DNA of 64,000 bases from Lichenicoccus sp964247695. Its GTDB lineage: Bacteria > Pseudomonadota > Alphaproteobacteria > Acetobacterales > Acetobacteraceae. The DNA lies in contig CAXTVI010000019.1 of the NCBI GenBank assembly GCA_964247695.1, positions 22,867-86,866 on the forward strand, written 5' to 3'. The translations under genes and the position numbers were made by a program. Shown piece after piece: positions 1-8,588 of the stretch (positions are counted from its first letter, which is position 1; each line of letters opens with the position of its first letter). Below the pieces are notes generated by a model, which had not been told where the DNA came from, made no database searches, and was given only the letters and a program-made list of their open reading frames with translations.

Positions 1-356
1 TGCTCCGGATGGGTCTCCTGGAAATATCCCGACCCGATCTCGGGCGACGGAACATGCGCGGCGATCGCAACCACCGGCACCCGCGAACGGTGGCAGTCGA
101 ACAAGCCGTTGATCAAATGCAGGTTGCCGGGACCGCAACTCCCGGCACAGACCGCAAGATCGCCGCTGACATGGGCGTCGGCGCCGGCGGCGAAGGCGGC
201 CACCTCCTCGTGGCGAACATGCAGCCACTGGATCCCGCCCTGGCGCCGCAAGGCATCCGTGAAGCCGTTCAGGCTGTCGCCGACGAGCCCATAGATGCGC
301 TTGACTCCGGCTGCGACGAAAGTCTCGACCATCTGGTCGGCAACGGTCCTGGCCAT
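1..356 (-). CDS. poxB: Pyruvate dehydrogenase (quinone) / pyruvate oxidase, N-terminal part, cut by window edge
   Basis: The reverse strand from an ATG at 356 reads about 118 residues of a ThDP-dependent enzyme and runs off the window. It carries the PoxB N-terminal signatures GDSLNG, RHEEVAAFAAGA, CAGSCGPGNLHLINGLFD and GSGYFQETHP. The Glu in RHEEV is the conserved glutamate that activates the ThDP cofactor. PoxB oxidatively decarboxylates pyruvate to acetate and CO2 and passes electrons to membrane quinone. Only the Pyr domain is visible, so the C-terminal membrane-binding segment cannot be checked. The cupin gene upstream ends 16 nt before this start, so the two may be co-transcribed. Confidence 0.9.
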   Translation of the reverse strand, partial: MARTVADQMVETFVAAGVKRIYGLVGDSLNGFTDALRRQGGIQWLHVRHEEVAAFAAGADAHVSGDLAVCAGSCGPGNLHLINGLFDCHRSRVPVVAIAAHVPSPEIGSGYFQETHPE

Positions 357-372
357 CGGTCGGCTCCCGTGT

Positions 373-1287
373 CTAGCGTTCGCGCAGTTGTCGTACAAGC
401 CCTCCGGACGAGATCCTGCCGGCGACGGCCTTGCCGTGGTCGCGCCAGGGATGCAGTCCGGGTGCGGCCGGATGCAGTCCAAGCCTGCGCATCTTCCGGT
501 TGACCTTGCGGACCGAGATGAGGCGGGCGGTGGATTTCAGGTCGAAGTTGAGGCTCAACGCGATGGACACCTCGCTCCCGTTCCTCGCCCAGTGCGGCGC
601 GAAGATCGGGACATGGATACCCTGGCCCGGATGCAGGTCGTGCACGACCGCCTCGTTCCGGCGGCTCGGCTTGTAGGTCACGGCATTGAAGTCGCCGCAC
701 ACAAGCCGCTCGATCTCGGGTTCGGTCACGAGGGTGCGGTCGGTCGGGTCGAAGATCCCGAACGTCTTGCGCCCTGCGATCTGCATCAGGAAATTGCTGT
801 CGGCGTCGGCGTGATACGGTGTCCACCGTCCGGGCGATGCGATCAGGAGGGTGGCGCGCGCGCGCTGCACGTCGTCGCGCATCGAGGTCCCGCACAGCGC
901 ACAGATCCGCTCGACGACAGCCTGGAACAGCGGCCCGAACAACGGATCGTCGATCGTGTTCTTCAGCAGGATGAGCGAGTTGCTGCACTCGATCGTAGCG
1001 ACCGCCTCGGCAAGACTGCAATGGCCGCCGCTTCCGGCATCCCACCCGTCGCCGATTGCGGCAGCGTCTCCAGACCAATAGTAGCTGCCCTGCGGCTCCA
1101 GGCGTGCCGCCAGTGCCGCGAGGCCCGGCAGGGACAGCAACGGCTCGCGGTCGAGGCCGTGTCCGAACAGGAAGCTGCTCTGGTTGAAGCACCGGCCGAA
1201 GCCGCCGCCGTCGTCGTCCAGCAGATGCCGCGCCGCGCCGGCGTCCTCATGAAAATGATCGAGCGAAACGGTATTGGACGTGGTCAC
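373..1287 (-). CDS. JmjC-like cupin (cupin_8) family oxygenase, paralogue 1
   Basis: About 304 residues from a GTG at 1287. The reading frame is open further upstream, but no ATG lies in the plausible range and a longer form would run into the divergent binding-protein gene. The fold signature is a 2-His/1-acid iron site: H-A-D at residues 159-161 (YHADAD) followed by GRKTFGIFDP, with a distal His in PHWARNG near residue 232. Such proteins are typically Fe(II)/2-oxoglutarate hydroxylases; the substrate is unknown. It closely resembles the cupin encoded at 29984-30931, sharing SIALS-N-DL and a C-terminal PG-x-x-PWRD-x-x-K motif, and more distantly the one at 28169-29110. It may therefore belong functionally with the peptide synthetase locus 10 kb away (inference). 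Start site is uncertain. Confidence 0.75.
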   Translation of the reverse strand: MTTSNTVSLDHFHEDAGAARHLLDDDGGGFGRCFNQSSFLFGHGLDREPLLSLPGLAALAARLEPQGSYYWSGDAAAIGDGWDAGSGGHCSLAEAVATIECSNSLILLKNTIDDPLFGPLFQAVVERICALCGTSMRDDVQRARATLLIASPGRWTPYHADADSNFLMQIAGRKTFGIFDPTDRTLVTEPEIERLVCGDFNAVTYKPSRRNEAVVHDLHPGQGIHVPIFAPHWARNGSEVSIALSLNFDLKSTARLISVRKVNRKMRRLGLHPAAPGLHPWRDHGKAVAGRISSGGLVRQLRER

Positions 1288-1492
1288 ACCACACCATGCA
1301 TTAGCCCGCGCACATTCGCCCCCGGGCCGCGGGGCGAAGCAAGTTGTCTCCGGATCAAATCTGCAATGGCCCGTGGATTGACGTGGATTTACCGGTCCGA
1401 CCACCCTGTTCGGCGGGAGCGAGGTCGGCCATAGTCCCACGCAATGGCCTCGACTCCATGAAGGCCCAGGAAACGTCCGGGAGTGACTCCGC

Positions 1493-2746
1493 ATGCCCAG
1501 CCCGTCCAGGCCAGCCGGCCTGTTGTCTGCGATCCTGGCAGCCGCCCTGGGACTCGGCCTCGCCGCATCGGCGCGAGCCGACAGCCTGACGGTCAATGCC
1601 GACACGTCCGACCCGCAGCCGAAAGCTGCCTTCCAGGAGGTGGTCCGTCGGTTCCAGTCGGCCAATCCCGGCACCCAGGTGACGCTGAACGTCTATGACC
1701 ACGAGAGCTACAAGCAGTCGATCCGCAACTGGCTGACCTCGGAGCCGCCGGACGTCGTGCTCTGGTACACCGGCACCCGCATGCGCCAGTTCGTGCAGCC
1801 GGGCCTGCTCGCAGACGTAAGCGCGTTGTGGACGCCGCCGATGAAGCAGGCCTTCGGCAGCACGGCGGTCGGGCTCGCCAGCGACGGCGGGCGCCAGTAC
1901 GCCGTGCCCTACACGCAATACCAGTACGGGCTCTATTACCGCAGCGACATCCTGCAGAAGGCGGGGGTTGGGCCGATTGCGAGCTGGGACGACCTGCTCG
2001 GCGCCTGCGACAAGCTGAACGCCGCCGGCGTGGCGCCGATCGCCCTCGGCTCGAAGGATCTGTGGCCGACCGCCGCCTGGTTCGACTATCTCGACCTGCG
2101 CATCAACGGCTACGCGTCGCACATGCAACTGATGTCGGGCCGGATGTCCTATACCGACCCCAAGGTCCGCGACGTGTTCGCGCACTGGAAGCAGTTGCTC
2201 GACCATAAGTGCTTCAACGCGAACCATACCGAGCTCAGCATGCAGGAAAGCCAGCCGCTGCTGTACCAGGGCCGGGCCGGCATGATGCTGATCGGCAATT
2301 TCATTACCGAGAACTTCTCGCCCGACATGCAGAAGGTGATGAAGTTCGAGCCGTTCCCGACAGTCACTGCAGGGGTAGCCCGGGCGGAGGACGCGCCGAT
2401 GGACAGCGTGTCGATCCCGCAGGCGGCCAAGAACAAGGTGGCGGCGATGAAGTTCCTCGCCTTCATGATGCAGCCCGATATCCAGTCGATGATCAACGCC
2501 TATGAGAAGCAGATCCCGGCCAATGGCCAGGCCAAGCTCATCGACGACCATTACCTGGTCGAGGGACGGGCCCTGCTGGCCGCCACCCCGGATCATGCGC
2601 AATTCTTCGACCGCGACACCAACGAGGCGCTGGCGACGCTGGCGATGAAGGGGTTCCAGGAGTTCATGGTGCGGCCGGGCCGCCTCAACCGCATCCTGGC
2701 CGACATCGACCGCGCCCGGCTGCGCATCTACGCGACGACGAACTAA
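1493..2746 (+). CDS. ABC sugar transporter, periplasmic substrate-binding protein
   Basis: 417 residues, family 1 (UgpB/MalE-like) extracellular solute-binding protein. The N-terminus has a clear signal peptide, hydrophobic around LLSAILAAALGLGLAA and ending near ARA. The mature part carries typical features: FQEVVRRFQSANPGTQV, PPDVVLWY and the YTQYQYGLYYR segment. A GGGAG ribosome site lies 9 nt upstream of the ATG at 1493. It heads an operon with two permeases and alpha- and beta-galactosidases, which suggests it binds galacto-oligosaccharides such as raffinose- or melibiose-type sugars (inference from neighbours). No ATP-binding subunit is present nearby. Confidence 0.93.
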   Translation: MPSPSRPAGLLSAILAAALGLGLAASARADSLTVNADTSDPQPKAAFQEVVRRFQSANPGTQVTLNVYDHESYKQSIRNWLTSEPPDVVLWYTGTRMRQFVQPGLLADVSALWTPPMKQAFGSTAVGLASDGGRQYAVPYTQYQYGLYYRSDILQKAGVGPIASWDDLLGACDKLNAAGVAPIALGSKDLWPTAAWFDYLDLRINGYASHMQLMSGRMSYTDPKVRDVFAHWKQLLDHKCFNANHTELSMQESQPLLYQGRAGMMLIGNFITENFSPDMQKVMKFEPFPTVTAGVARAEDAPMDSVSIPQAAKNKVAAMKFLAFMMQPDIQSMINAYEKQIPANGQAKLIDDHYLVEGRALLAATPDHAQFFDRDTNEALATLAMKGFQEFMVRPGRLNRILADIDRARLRIYATTN

Positions 2747-2751
2747 CGACG

Positions 2752-3654
2752 ATGTCGCCCATGGCGACGGTCGCGTTGCCGCGCACGCGGGTCCGGCGTG
2801 CCGGCAGCCTGGCGCCGCTGCCCTTCATCGCGCCGGCCGCGATCTTCTTTGCGGTGTTCGTGCTCTGGCCGATCGCCGACAGCATCTGGGTGTCGCTGCA
2901 TGACTGGGACGGCATCCACCCGATGCGCTGGATCGGGATCGGCAACTATGTCGAACTGTTCGGCGACGACGTGTTCTGGACCGCGCTTGTCAACAACATC
3001 TGGTGGCTGCTGGCCTACATGCTGGCCCCGGTCGGCGGCCTTGCCATCGCGCTGTTCCTGAACCAGAACGTGCTCGGCATGCGGCTCTACAAGTCGCTGT
3101 TCTTCTTTCCGTTCGTGCTGTCCCAGGTGGTGGTCGGCCTGGTGTTCTCCTGGTTCTTCAACGGCGATTTCGGGCTGCTCAACCTTGGCCTGCGCGCCAT
3201 CGGACTGCATGGCGTCTCGCTGCTGGGCGATGCGAACTGGTCGACGCCGGCGACCATCGTGGCCGGGCTCTGGCCGCAGACCGCGTACTGCATGATCCTC
3301 TATCTGACCGGGCTCACGGCGGTGAATGGCGAGGTGGTGGAAGCCGCCCGCATGGACGGCGCGCGCGGCTGGGCGATGCTGTGGAACATCATCATTCCGC
3401 AACTACGCCCGGCCACCTTCATTGCCGTGGTGGTGTCGGTGGTGGGCGCGCTGCGCTCGTTCGATCTGGTCTCGATCATGACCAAGGGCGGACCGTACGA
3501 CAGCTCCACCGTGCTCGCCTACTACATGTACGAGCAGACCTTCCTGTCGTTCCGCTACGGCTACGGCGCCGCGATCGCGGTGGTGCTGTTCGCGATCATG
3601 GACGTGTACATCGCCTTCTTCCTGATCACCATGCTGCGTCGGGAGCGGCGCTGA
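2752..3654 (+). CDS. ABC sugar transporter permease, MalF/UgpA type
   Basis: 300 residues with about six predicted membrane segments, the first around PFIAPAAIFFAVFVLWPIAD. The cytoplasmic EAA loop that docks the ATPase is seen as EAARMDGARGW followed by NIIIPQLRP near residue 200. It starts 6 nt after the binding-protein gene and its TGA overlaps the ATG of the next permease by 1 nt, so the two are translationally coupled. This is the first of the two inner-membrane channel subunits of the proposed galactoside importer. Confidence 0.93.
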   Translation: MSPMATVALPRTRVRRAGSLAPLPFIAPAAIFFAVFVLWPIADSIWVSLHDWDGIHPMRWIGIGNYVELFGDDVFWTALVNNIWWLLAYMLAPVGGLAIALFLNQNVLGMRLYKSLFFFPFVLSQVVVGLVFSWFFNGDFGLLNLGLRAIGLHGVSLLGDANWSTPATIVAGLWPQTAYCMILYLTGLTAVNGEVVEAARMDGARGWAMLWNIIIPQLRPATFIAVVVSVVGALRSFDLVSIMTKGGPYDSSTVLAYYMYEQTFLSFRYGYGAAIAVVLFAIMDVYIAFFLITMLRRERR

Positions 3655-4508
3655 TGTTCCCACGTCCGATCCAGACCGCCTCGCCAGGGGCGCAGACGCT
3701 GTACCGGATCGCGCTGCCGGTCAGCCTGCTGATCTGGCTGCTGCCGCTGCTCGCGATCTTCCTGACCTCGGTGCGCTCGGCGCAGGACCTCGCCGCCGGC
3801 AACTACTGGGGCTGGCCGCGCGGTACGCACCTGGTCGGCAACTACGAAGCGGTGTTCACCAGCTCGCCGATGGGCCGCTATCTGCTCAACTCGGTGGAGA
3901 TCACCCTGCCCGCTGTCGCGGCAACGTTGATCCTGTCCACGCTGGCCGGCTTCGGGCTCGCGAAATACCGGTTCCCCGGCAACACCGCGGTGCTCGCGAT
4001 CTTCATCGCCGGCAATTTCGTGCCGTTCCAGATCCTGATGATCCCGGTGCGCAACCTGATGATCCACGTGTTCCCGCTCTACGACACGATCTGGGCGCTG
4101 GTGGTGTTCCACGCCGCCTTCCAGACCGGATTCTGCACCCTGTTCATGCGCAACTTCATCCGCGAGCTGCCGGACAGCCTGATCGAGGCGTCGCGCATGG
4201 ACGGTGCCGGCGAATTCTCGGTATTCCGGCTGATCGTGCTGCCACTGATCCGCCCGGCACTGGCCGCGCTCGCCGTGCTGGAATTCACCTTCATCTGGAA
4301 CGACTATTTCTGGGCGCTGGTGCTGGTGCAGTCCGACAGCGCGCGTCCGATCACCGCCGGGCTGCAGGCGCTGCAGGGCATGTGGCTCGCCTCGTGGCAA
4401 TTGATGTCGGCCGGCGCCATCGTCGCCGCCACGCCTTCGGTCGCGATCTTCTTCCTGATGCAGCGCCACTTCATCTCGGGCCTGACCCTGGGAGCCGTCA
4501 AGGAATGA
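3654..4508 (+). CDS. ABC sugar transporter permease, MalG/UgpE type
   Basis: 284 residues from the ATG at 3654, chosen because it overlaps the preceding stop (TGATG) and gives a normal N-terminus before the first membrane segment (VSLLIWLLPLLAIFLTSV). Longer in-frame extensions only cross the preceding permease. The EAA loop reads EASRMDGAGEFSVFRLIVLPLIRPAL. It is the second transmembrane subunit of the importer. The 3' end overlaps the alpha-galactosidase start by 4 nt (ATGA), tying uptake to hydrolysis. Confidence 0.93.
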   Translation: MFPRPIQTASPGAQTLYRIALPVSLLIWLLPLLAIFLTSVRSAQDLAAGNYWGWPRGTHLVGNYEAVFTSSPMGRYLLNSVEITLPAVAATLILSTLAGFGLAKYRFPGNTAVLAIFIAGNFVPFQILMIPVRNLMIHVFPLYDTIWALVVFHAAFQTGFCTLFMRNFIRELPDSLIEASRMDGAGEFSVFRLIVLPLIRPALAALAVLEFTFIWNDYFWALVLVQSDSARPITAGLQALQGMWLASWQLMSAGAIVAATPSVAIFFLMQRHFISGLTLGAVKE

Positions 4509-6631
4509 GCATCCACCGCCTGGACGGCCGCGACACGACGCTGCTTCTGCTGCAGCGGACTACCGAGCTGCCTGAGATAATCTACTGGGGCACCCGTCTT
4601 CCGGACGGCATTGCGCTGAGTGCCGTCCCTGCCCTGCGCGACCGCGCAACGCGGCGCAACGGTCTCGACGAGGATCACGTCGAGGCGGTGCTGATGCCGA
4701 CGCTGGGCACCGGAACGCTGCGCGCGCCGGGTCTGGTCGCGTCCCGCGGCAGCCGCGACTGGACCGCGGATTTCACCGAGGTTCTGGTGCATGACGAGCC
4801 GGGCCGGTTGCGGGTCGTGGCGAGCGATGCGGTCGCCGCCCTGCGGCTCGAGATCGTGCTCGACCTGCCGCCGGACGGCGACCTGCTCGCCATGCGAAGC
4901 ACGCTGCACAACGCCGGCACGACGCCGCTGCAGGTGGAGCGGCTCGCCGCCGGCGTGTTCCTGGTGGCTTCGGAGGCGGACGAGCTGCTGGTATTCGACG
5001 GGCGCTGGGGCCGCGAGTTCTCCGAGCACCGCCTCTCGCTTACCGGCGGGAGCTGGGCGTCGGAGAACCGGCGCGGCCGGTCGCACGATCGTTTTCCCGG
5101 CCTGATCCTGGGCCTCCCCGGCTTCGACGAGGATCGTGGCCTGGTGCACGGCATCCAGCTCGGCTGGAGCGGCAACCATCGCACCGGCGCCGAGCGGCTC
5201 GAGGATGGCCGCATCCTGGTGACCACAGGGGAGTGGCTGCATCCCGGCGAGCTGGTGCTCGAACCGGGCCTGTCTGCGACAACGCCGGTGGCCTATGCCG
5301 CGGTCGCGCCGGATGGCCTGTCCGGGCTGTCCCGACGCTTCCATGCCGGCATTCGCGGGACGGTGCTGGAGTGGCCGGATGGCCGCATGCGCCCGCGCCC
5401 GGTGACGCTGAACACTTGGGAGGGCAACTATTTCAGCCACGACCATGACCGGCTGGTGGCGCAGGCGACGGCGGCGGCGCGGATCGGGATCGAGCGCTTC
5501 GTGCTCGATGATGGCTGGATGGCCGGCCGCCACGACGCGACCGCCGGTCTCGGAGACTGGCATCCGGATGCTGACAAGTATCCGCGCGGCCTCGGTCCGC
5601 TGATCGATGCGGTGACCCGTCTCGGGCTCGAGTTCGGGCTCTGGGTCGAGCCGGAGATGGTGAACCCCGACAGCGACCTGTACCGCGCGCATCCAGACGC
5701 GGTGCTGCATGTCGAAGGCCGGCCGCTACGCACCTCGCGGCACCAGCTCATCCTCGACCTGACCCGCCCGGAGATCGCGGAGATCATCTTCGGCGAGCTC
5801 GCCGCCCTGCTGCGCGCGCATCCGGTCGTCTACCTGAAATGGGACATGAACCGGGATTTCGTCGCCGCCGGCGACCGCCACGGCCGCCCCGCCTACCGGC
5901 GCCACCTGCTCGCGACCTACGCCCTGCTGGCCCGGCTGCGGGAGGCATTTCCCGCCGTCGAGATCGAGAGCTGCGCGTCCGGCGGCGGCCGCCCGGACCT
6001 CGGCATCCTGCGCCATACCCACCGGGTCTGGACCTCCGACTGCACCGACGCGCTCGAACGGCTTTCCATCCAGCGTGGCTTCTCCCGGTTCCTGCCGCCC
6101 GAGCTGATGGGCGCGCATGTTGCCGCCTCGCCGAACCACCAGACCGGGCGACGCCACACGCTCGGCTTCCGTGCCGCGGTCGCCCTGTTCGGCCACATGG
6201 GCGTGGAGCTGGACCCGACCACGCTCGCCACCGACGAGCAGGACGAGCTGGCGGCCTGGATCGCGCTGCACAAGCGCCTGCGTCCGCTGCTGCATGCGGG
6301 GCTGCACCAGGCCCGTCCGGCGCAGGCGGGGCGCTCGCTGCGCGGGGTGGTGGCGCCGGATTGCCGACACGCAGTGTTCCTGGTGGCGCAGGAGCATACC
6401 GATCCGCCCCGCGCGCCGCCGTTGACACTGCCGGGTCTCGACCCGCACGTCACCTACCGGCTGCACGCGCCGCCGCCGCAGCATCTCGACGTCAGGCTGT
6501 CGCCGTCGCAGCGCCGATTGTTCGAGGAGGGACTGAGCGTCCCGGGCGCGCTGCTCGGCATCGTCGGCATTGCGCTGCCCGAACTGCAGCCGGAGACCGC
6601 CCTGGTGCTGGAGCTGAACCGCATTGACTGA
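4505..6631 (+). CDS. Alpha-galactosidase, glycoside hydrolase family 36
   Basis: 708 residues, a normal length for bacterial GH36. It hydrolyses terminal alpha-1,6-galactosyl residues as in melibiose or raffinose. The N-terminal beta-sandwich is followed by the catalytic barrel with LNTWEGNYF, LDDGWMAGRHD and FGLWVEPEMVNPDSDL. The nucleophile region is YLKWDMNRD (the Asp after KW), and the acid/base Asp lies in WTSDCTDALERL after ESCASGGGRPD. There is no signal peptide, so it acts on imported sugar in the cytoplasm. The start is the ATG overlapping the permease stop; longer open-frame extensions were rejected. Confidence 0.95.
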   Translation: MSIHRLDGRDTTLLLLQRTTELPEIIYWGTRLPDGIALSAVPALRDRATRRNGLDEDHVEAVLMPTLGTGTLRAPGLVASRGSRDWTADFTEVLVHDEPGRLRVVASDAVAALRLEIVLDLPPDGDLLAMRSTLHNAGTTPLQVERLAAGVFLVASEADELLVFDGRWGREFSEHRLSLTGGSWASENRRGRSHDRFPGLILGLPGFDEDRGLVHGIQLGWSGNHRTGAERLEDGRILVTTGEWLHPGELVLEPGLSATTPVAYAAVAPDGLSGLSRRFHAGIRGTVLEWPDGRMRPRPVTLNTWEGNYFSHDHDRLVAQATAAARIGIERFVLDDGWMAGRHDATAGLGDWHPDADKYPRGLGPLIDAVTRLGLEFGLWVEPEMVNPDSDLYRAHPDAVLHVEGRPLRTSRHQLILDLTRPEIAEIIFGELAALLRAHPVVYLKWDMNRDFVAAGDRHGRPAYRRHLLATYALLARLREAFPAVEIESCASGGGRPDLGILRHTHRVWTSDCTDALERLSIQRGFSRFLPPELMGAHVAASPNHQTGRRHTLGFRAAVALFGHMGVELDPTTLATDEQDELAAWIALHKRLRPLLHAGLHQARPAQAGRSLRGVVAPDCRHAVFLVAQEHTDPPRAPPLTLPGLDPHVTYRLHAPPPQHLDVRLSPSQRRLFEEGLSVPGALLGIVGIALPELQPETALVLELNRID

Positions 6632-8588
6632 AACCCTGCAGCTGATCGGTGCGGCACTCGGCGTCTGCTACTACCCCGAGCATTGGCCCGAGGCCTGGTG
6701 GGCCGAGGATGCGCGCCAGATGCGCGAAGCCGGCATCACCTATGTCCGGATCGCCGAGTTCGCCTGGAGCCGGATCGAGCCCGAGCCCGGGCGTTTCGAG
6801 TGGGAGTGGCTCGACCATGCCATCGAGGTCCTGGGAGCGGCCGGGTTGCGCGTGGTCATGTGCACGCCGACCGCGACGCCGCCGAAATGGCTCATCGACC
6901 GTGAGCCGTCGATCCTGCCGGTCGCCGAGGACGGTCAGGTCCGCGGCTTCGGCTCGCGCCGGCACAGCAGCTTCTCGTCCGAGGCGTGGCTGCGCGAGAG
7001 CCGGCGCATCTGCGAGGCGGTGGCGTCCCGCTACGGCGCCTCGTCGCCCGTCGCCGGCTGGCAGATCGACAACGAGTTCGGCTGCCACGATACCGTGCGC
7101 TCGTACGGCCCGGAGGATCTGCGCGCCTTCCGGCTCTGGTTGCGGTCCCGCTATGGCAGCATCGAGCGTCTCAACGAGGCCTGGGGCAACGTGTTCTGGT
7201 CTGCTGAACTCCGGGATTTCGACGAGGTGGCGCTGCCGGCGGGTGCTGTCACCGAGACGCTGCCGGCGGCGCGTCTGGACTACCAGCGCTTCGCCTCGAA
7301 CCAGGTGGCGCAGTACTGCCGCATGCAGTCGGAAATCCTGCGGCGGCACTCGCCCGGGCGCTTCGTGACGCACAACTTCATGGGCCGGTTCACCGAGTTC
7401 GACCATCACGAGGTCATGCAGACGCTGGATTTCGCCTGCTGGGACTCCTACCCGCTCGGCTTCACCGAGCAGTTCCCACTCGATGCCGGGGAACGCGCGT
7501 TGTTCGCCGAGACCGCCCATCCCGACATCGCCGCCTTCCACCACGACCTGTATCGCGGCGTCGGGCGCGGTCGGTTCTGGATCATGGAGCAGCAGCCCGG
7601 GCCGGTGAACTGGGCGCCTTGGAATCCGGTGCCGAAGCCCGGCATGGTCCGGCTCTGGACCTGGGAGGCGTTCGCGCACGGCGCCGAGGTGGTCAGCTAT
7701 TTCCGCTGGCGGCAATGCCCGTTCGGCCAGGAGCAGCTCCATGCCGGGCTGCAGCGCCCGGATCGCTCCCGTTCGGCGGGGGGCGCCGAGGCGCTGCGGG
7801 TCGCGGAGGAGCTGCGCCGGGTCGCACCTTCCGGGCCGGCCGCCCAGGCGCCGGTCGCGCTGGTGTTCGACTACGAGGCTGCCTGGATGCTGCGCATCCA
7901 GCCGCAGGGCAACGACTTCAACTACTACGAGCTCTGCCTGCGCTGGTACGAGGCCGCGCGCCGGCTCGGGCAAGATGTCGACATCGTCGCCCCCGGTACG
8001 CCGCTCTCCGGCTATCGTGCGGTGCTGGTGCCGTCGCTGCCGCATGTCACTGATGCGGCCCTGGCGGCGCTGCGCGACGCCGCGGCCGCCTTGCTGATCG
8101 GGCCGCGCAGCGGCTCGCGGACCCGGGACTTCGCCATCCCCGACAGCCTGCCGCCCGGGCCGCTGCAGGCGCTGCTGCCGATGCGGATCACCCAGGTCGC
8201 GTCGCTGCGGCCGGCTCTCGAGCATGCCGTGACCGGCACCGTGTCGGGTGCCGCGGTGCGCTGGCGGGAGTGGATCGAAACCGGTGCAGAGGTGCTGGCC
8301 CGCTTCGACGATGACATGCCGGCTGTCATCGCGTCCGGACGTTGCCTCTATGTCGGCTGCTGGCCGGACCGGGATCTGCTCGACGGCGCGGTCCGGCATG
8401 TCGTCGCGGCCGGCGGCGGCGAGATCGTGGAGTTGCCGCCCGGCGTGCGGCTGCGTCGCCACGGCAGCCGCCGCTACGCCTTCAACTACGGGACCGACGC
8501 ATGGACTCTGCCCGGGCCAGCCAGCCGCCGGTTCCTGCTCGGCTCGGCCACGATCGCGCCGCAGGACCTGGCCTGCTGGGACGCTTGA
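6624..8588 (+). CDS. Beta-galactosidase, glycoside hydrolase family 42
   Basis: 654 residues. GH42 signatures are GVCYYPEHWPE near the N-terminus, the acid/base Glu in GWQIDNEFGCHD, and the nucleophile Glu in WIMEQQPGPVNW; trimerisation and C-terminal domains follow. The only in-frame start is a TTG at 6624, overlapping the alpha-galactosidase end by 8 nt, and it places the catalytic core at the usual distance from the N-terminus. No signal peptide. With the GH36 enzyme next door it would finish cytoplasmic breakdown of galacto-oligosaccharides to galactose and glucose. Confidence 0.94.
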   Translation: MTETLQLIGAALGVCYYPEHWPEAWWAEDARQMREAGITYVRIAEFAWSRIEPEPGRFEWEWLDHAIEVLGAAGLRVVMCTPTATPPKWLIDREPSILPVAEDGQVRGFGSRRHSSFSSEAWLRESRRICEAVASRYGASSPVAGWQIDNEFGCHDTVRSYGPEDLRAFRLWLRSRYGSIERLNEAWGNVFWSAELRDFDEVALPAGAVTETLPAARLDYQRFASNQVAQYCRMQSEILRRHSPGRFVTHNFMGRFTEFDHHEVMQTLDFACWDSYPLGFTEQFPLDAGERALFAETAHPDIAAFHHDLYRGVGRGRFWIMEQQPGPVNWAPWNPVPKPGMVRLWTWEAFAHGAEVVSYFRWRQCPFGQEQLHAGLQRPDRSRSAGGAEALRVAEELRRVAPSGPAAQAPVALVFDYEAAWMLRIQPQGNDFNYYELCLRWYEAARRLGQDVDIVAPGTPLSGYRAVLVPSLPHVTDAALAALRDAAAALLIGPRSGSRTRDFAIPDSLPPGPLQALLPMRITQVASLRPALEHAVTGTVSGAAVRWREWIETGAEVLARFDDDMPAVIASGRCLYVGCWPDRDLLDGAVRHVVAAGGGEIVELPPGVRLRRHGSRRYAFNYGTDAWTLPGPASRRFLLGSATIAPQDLACWDA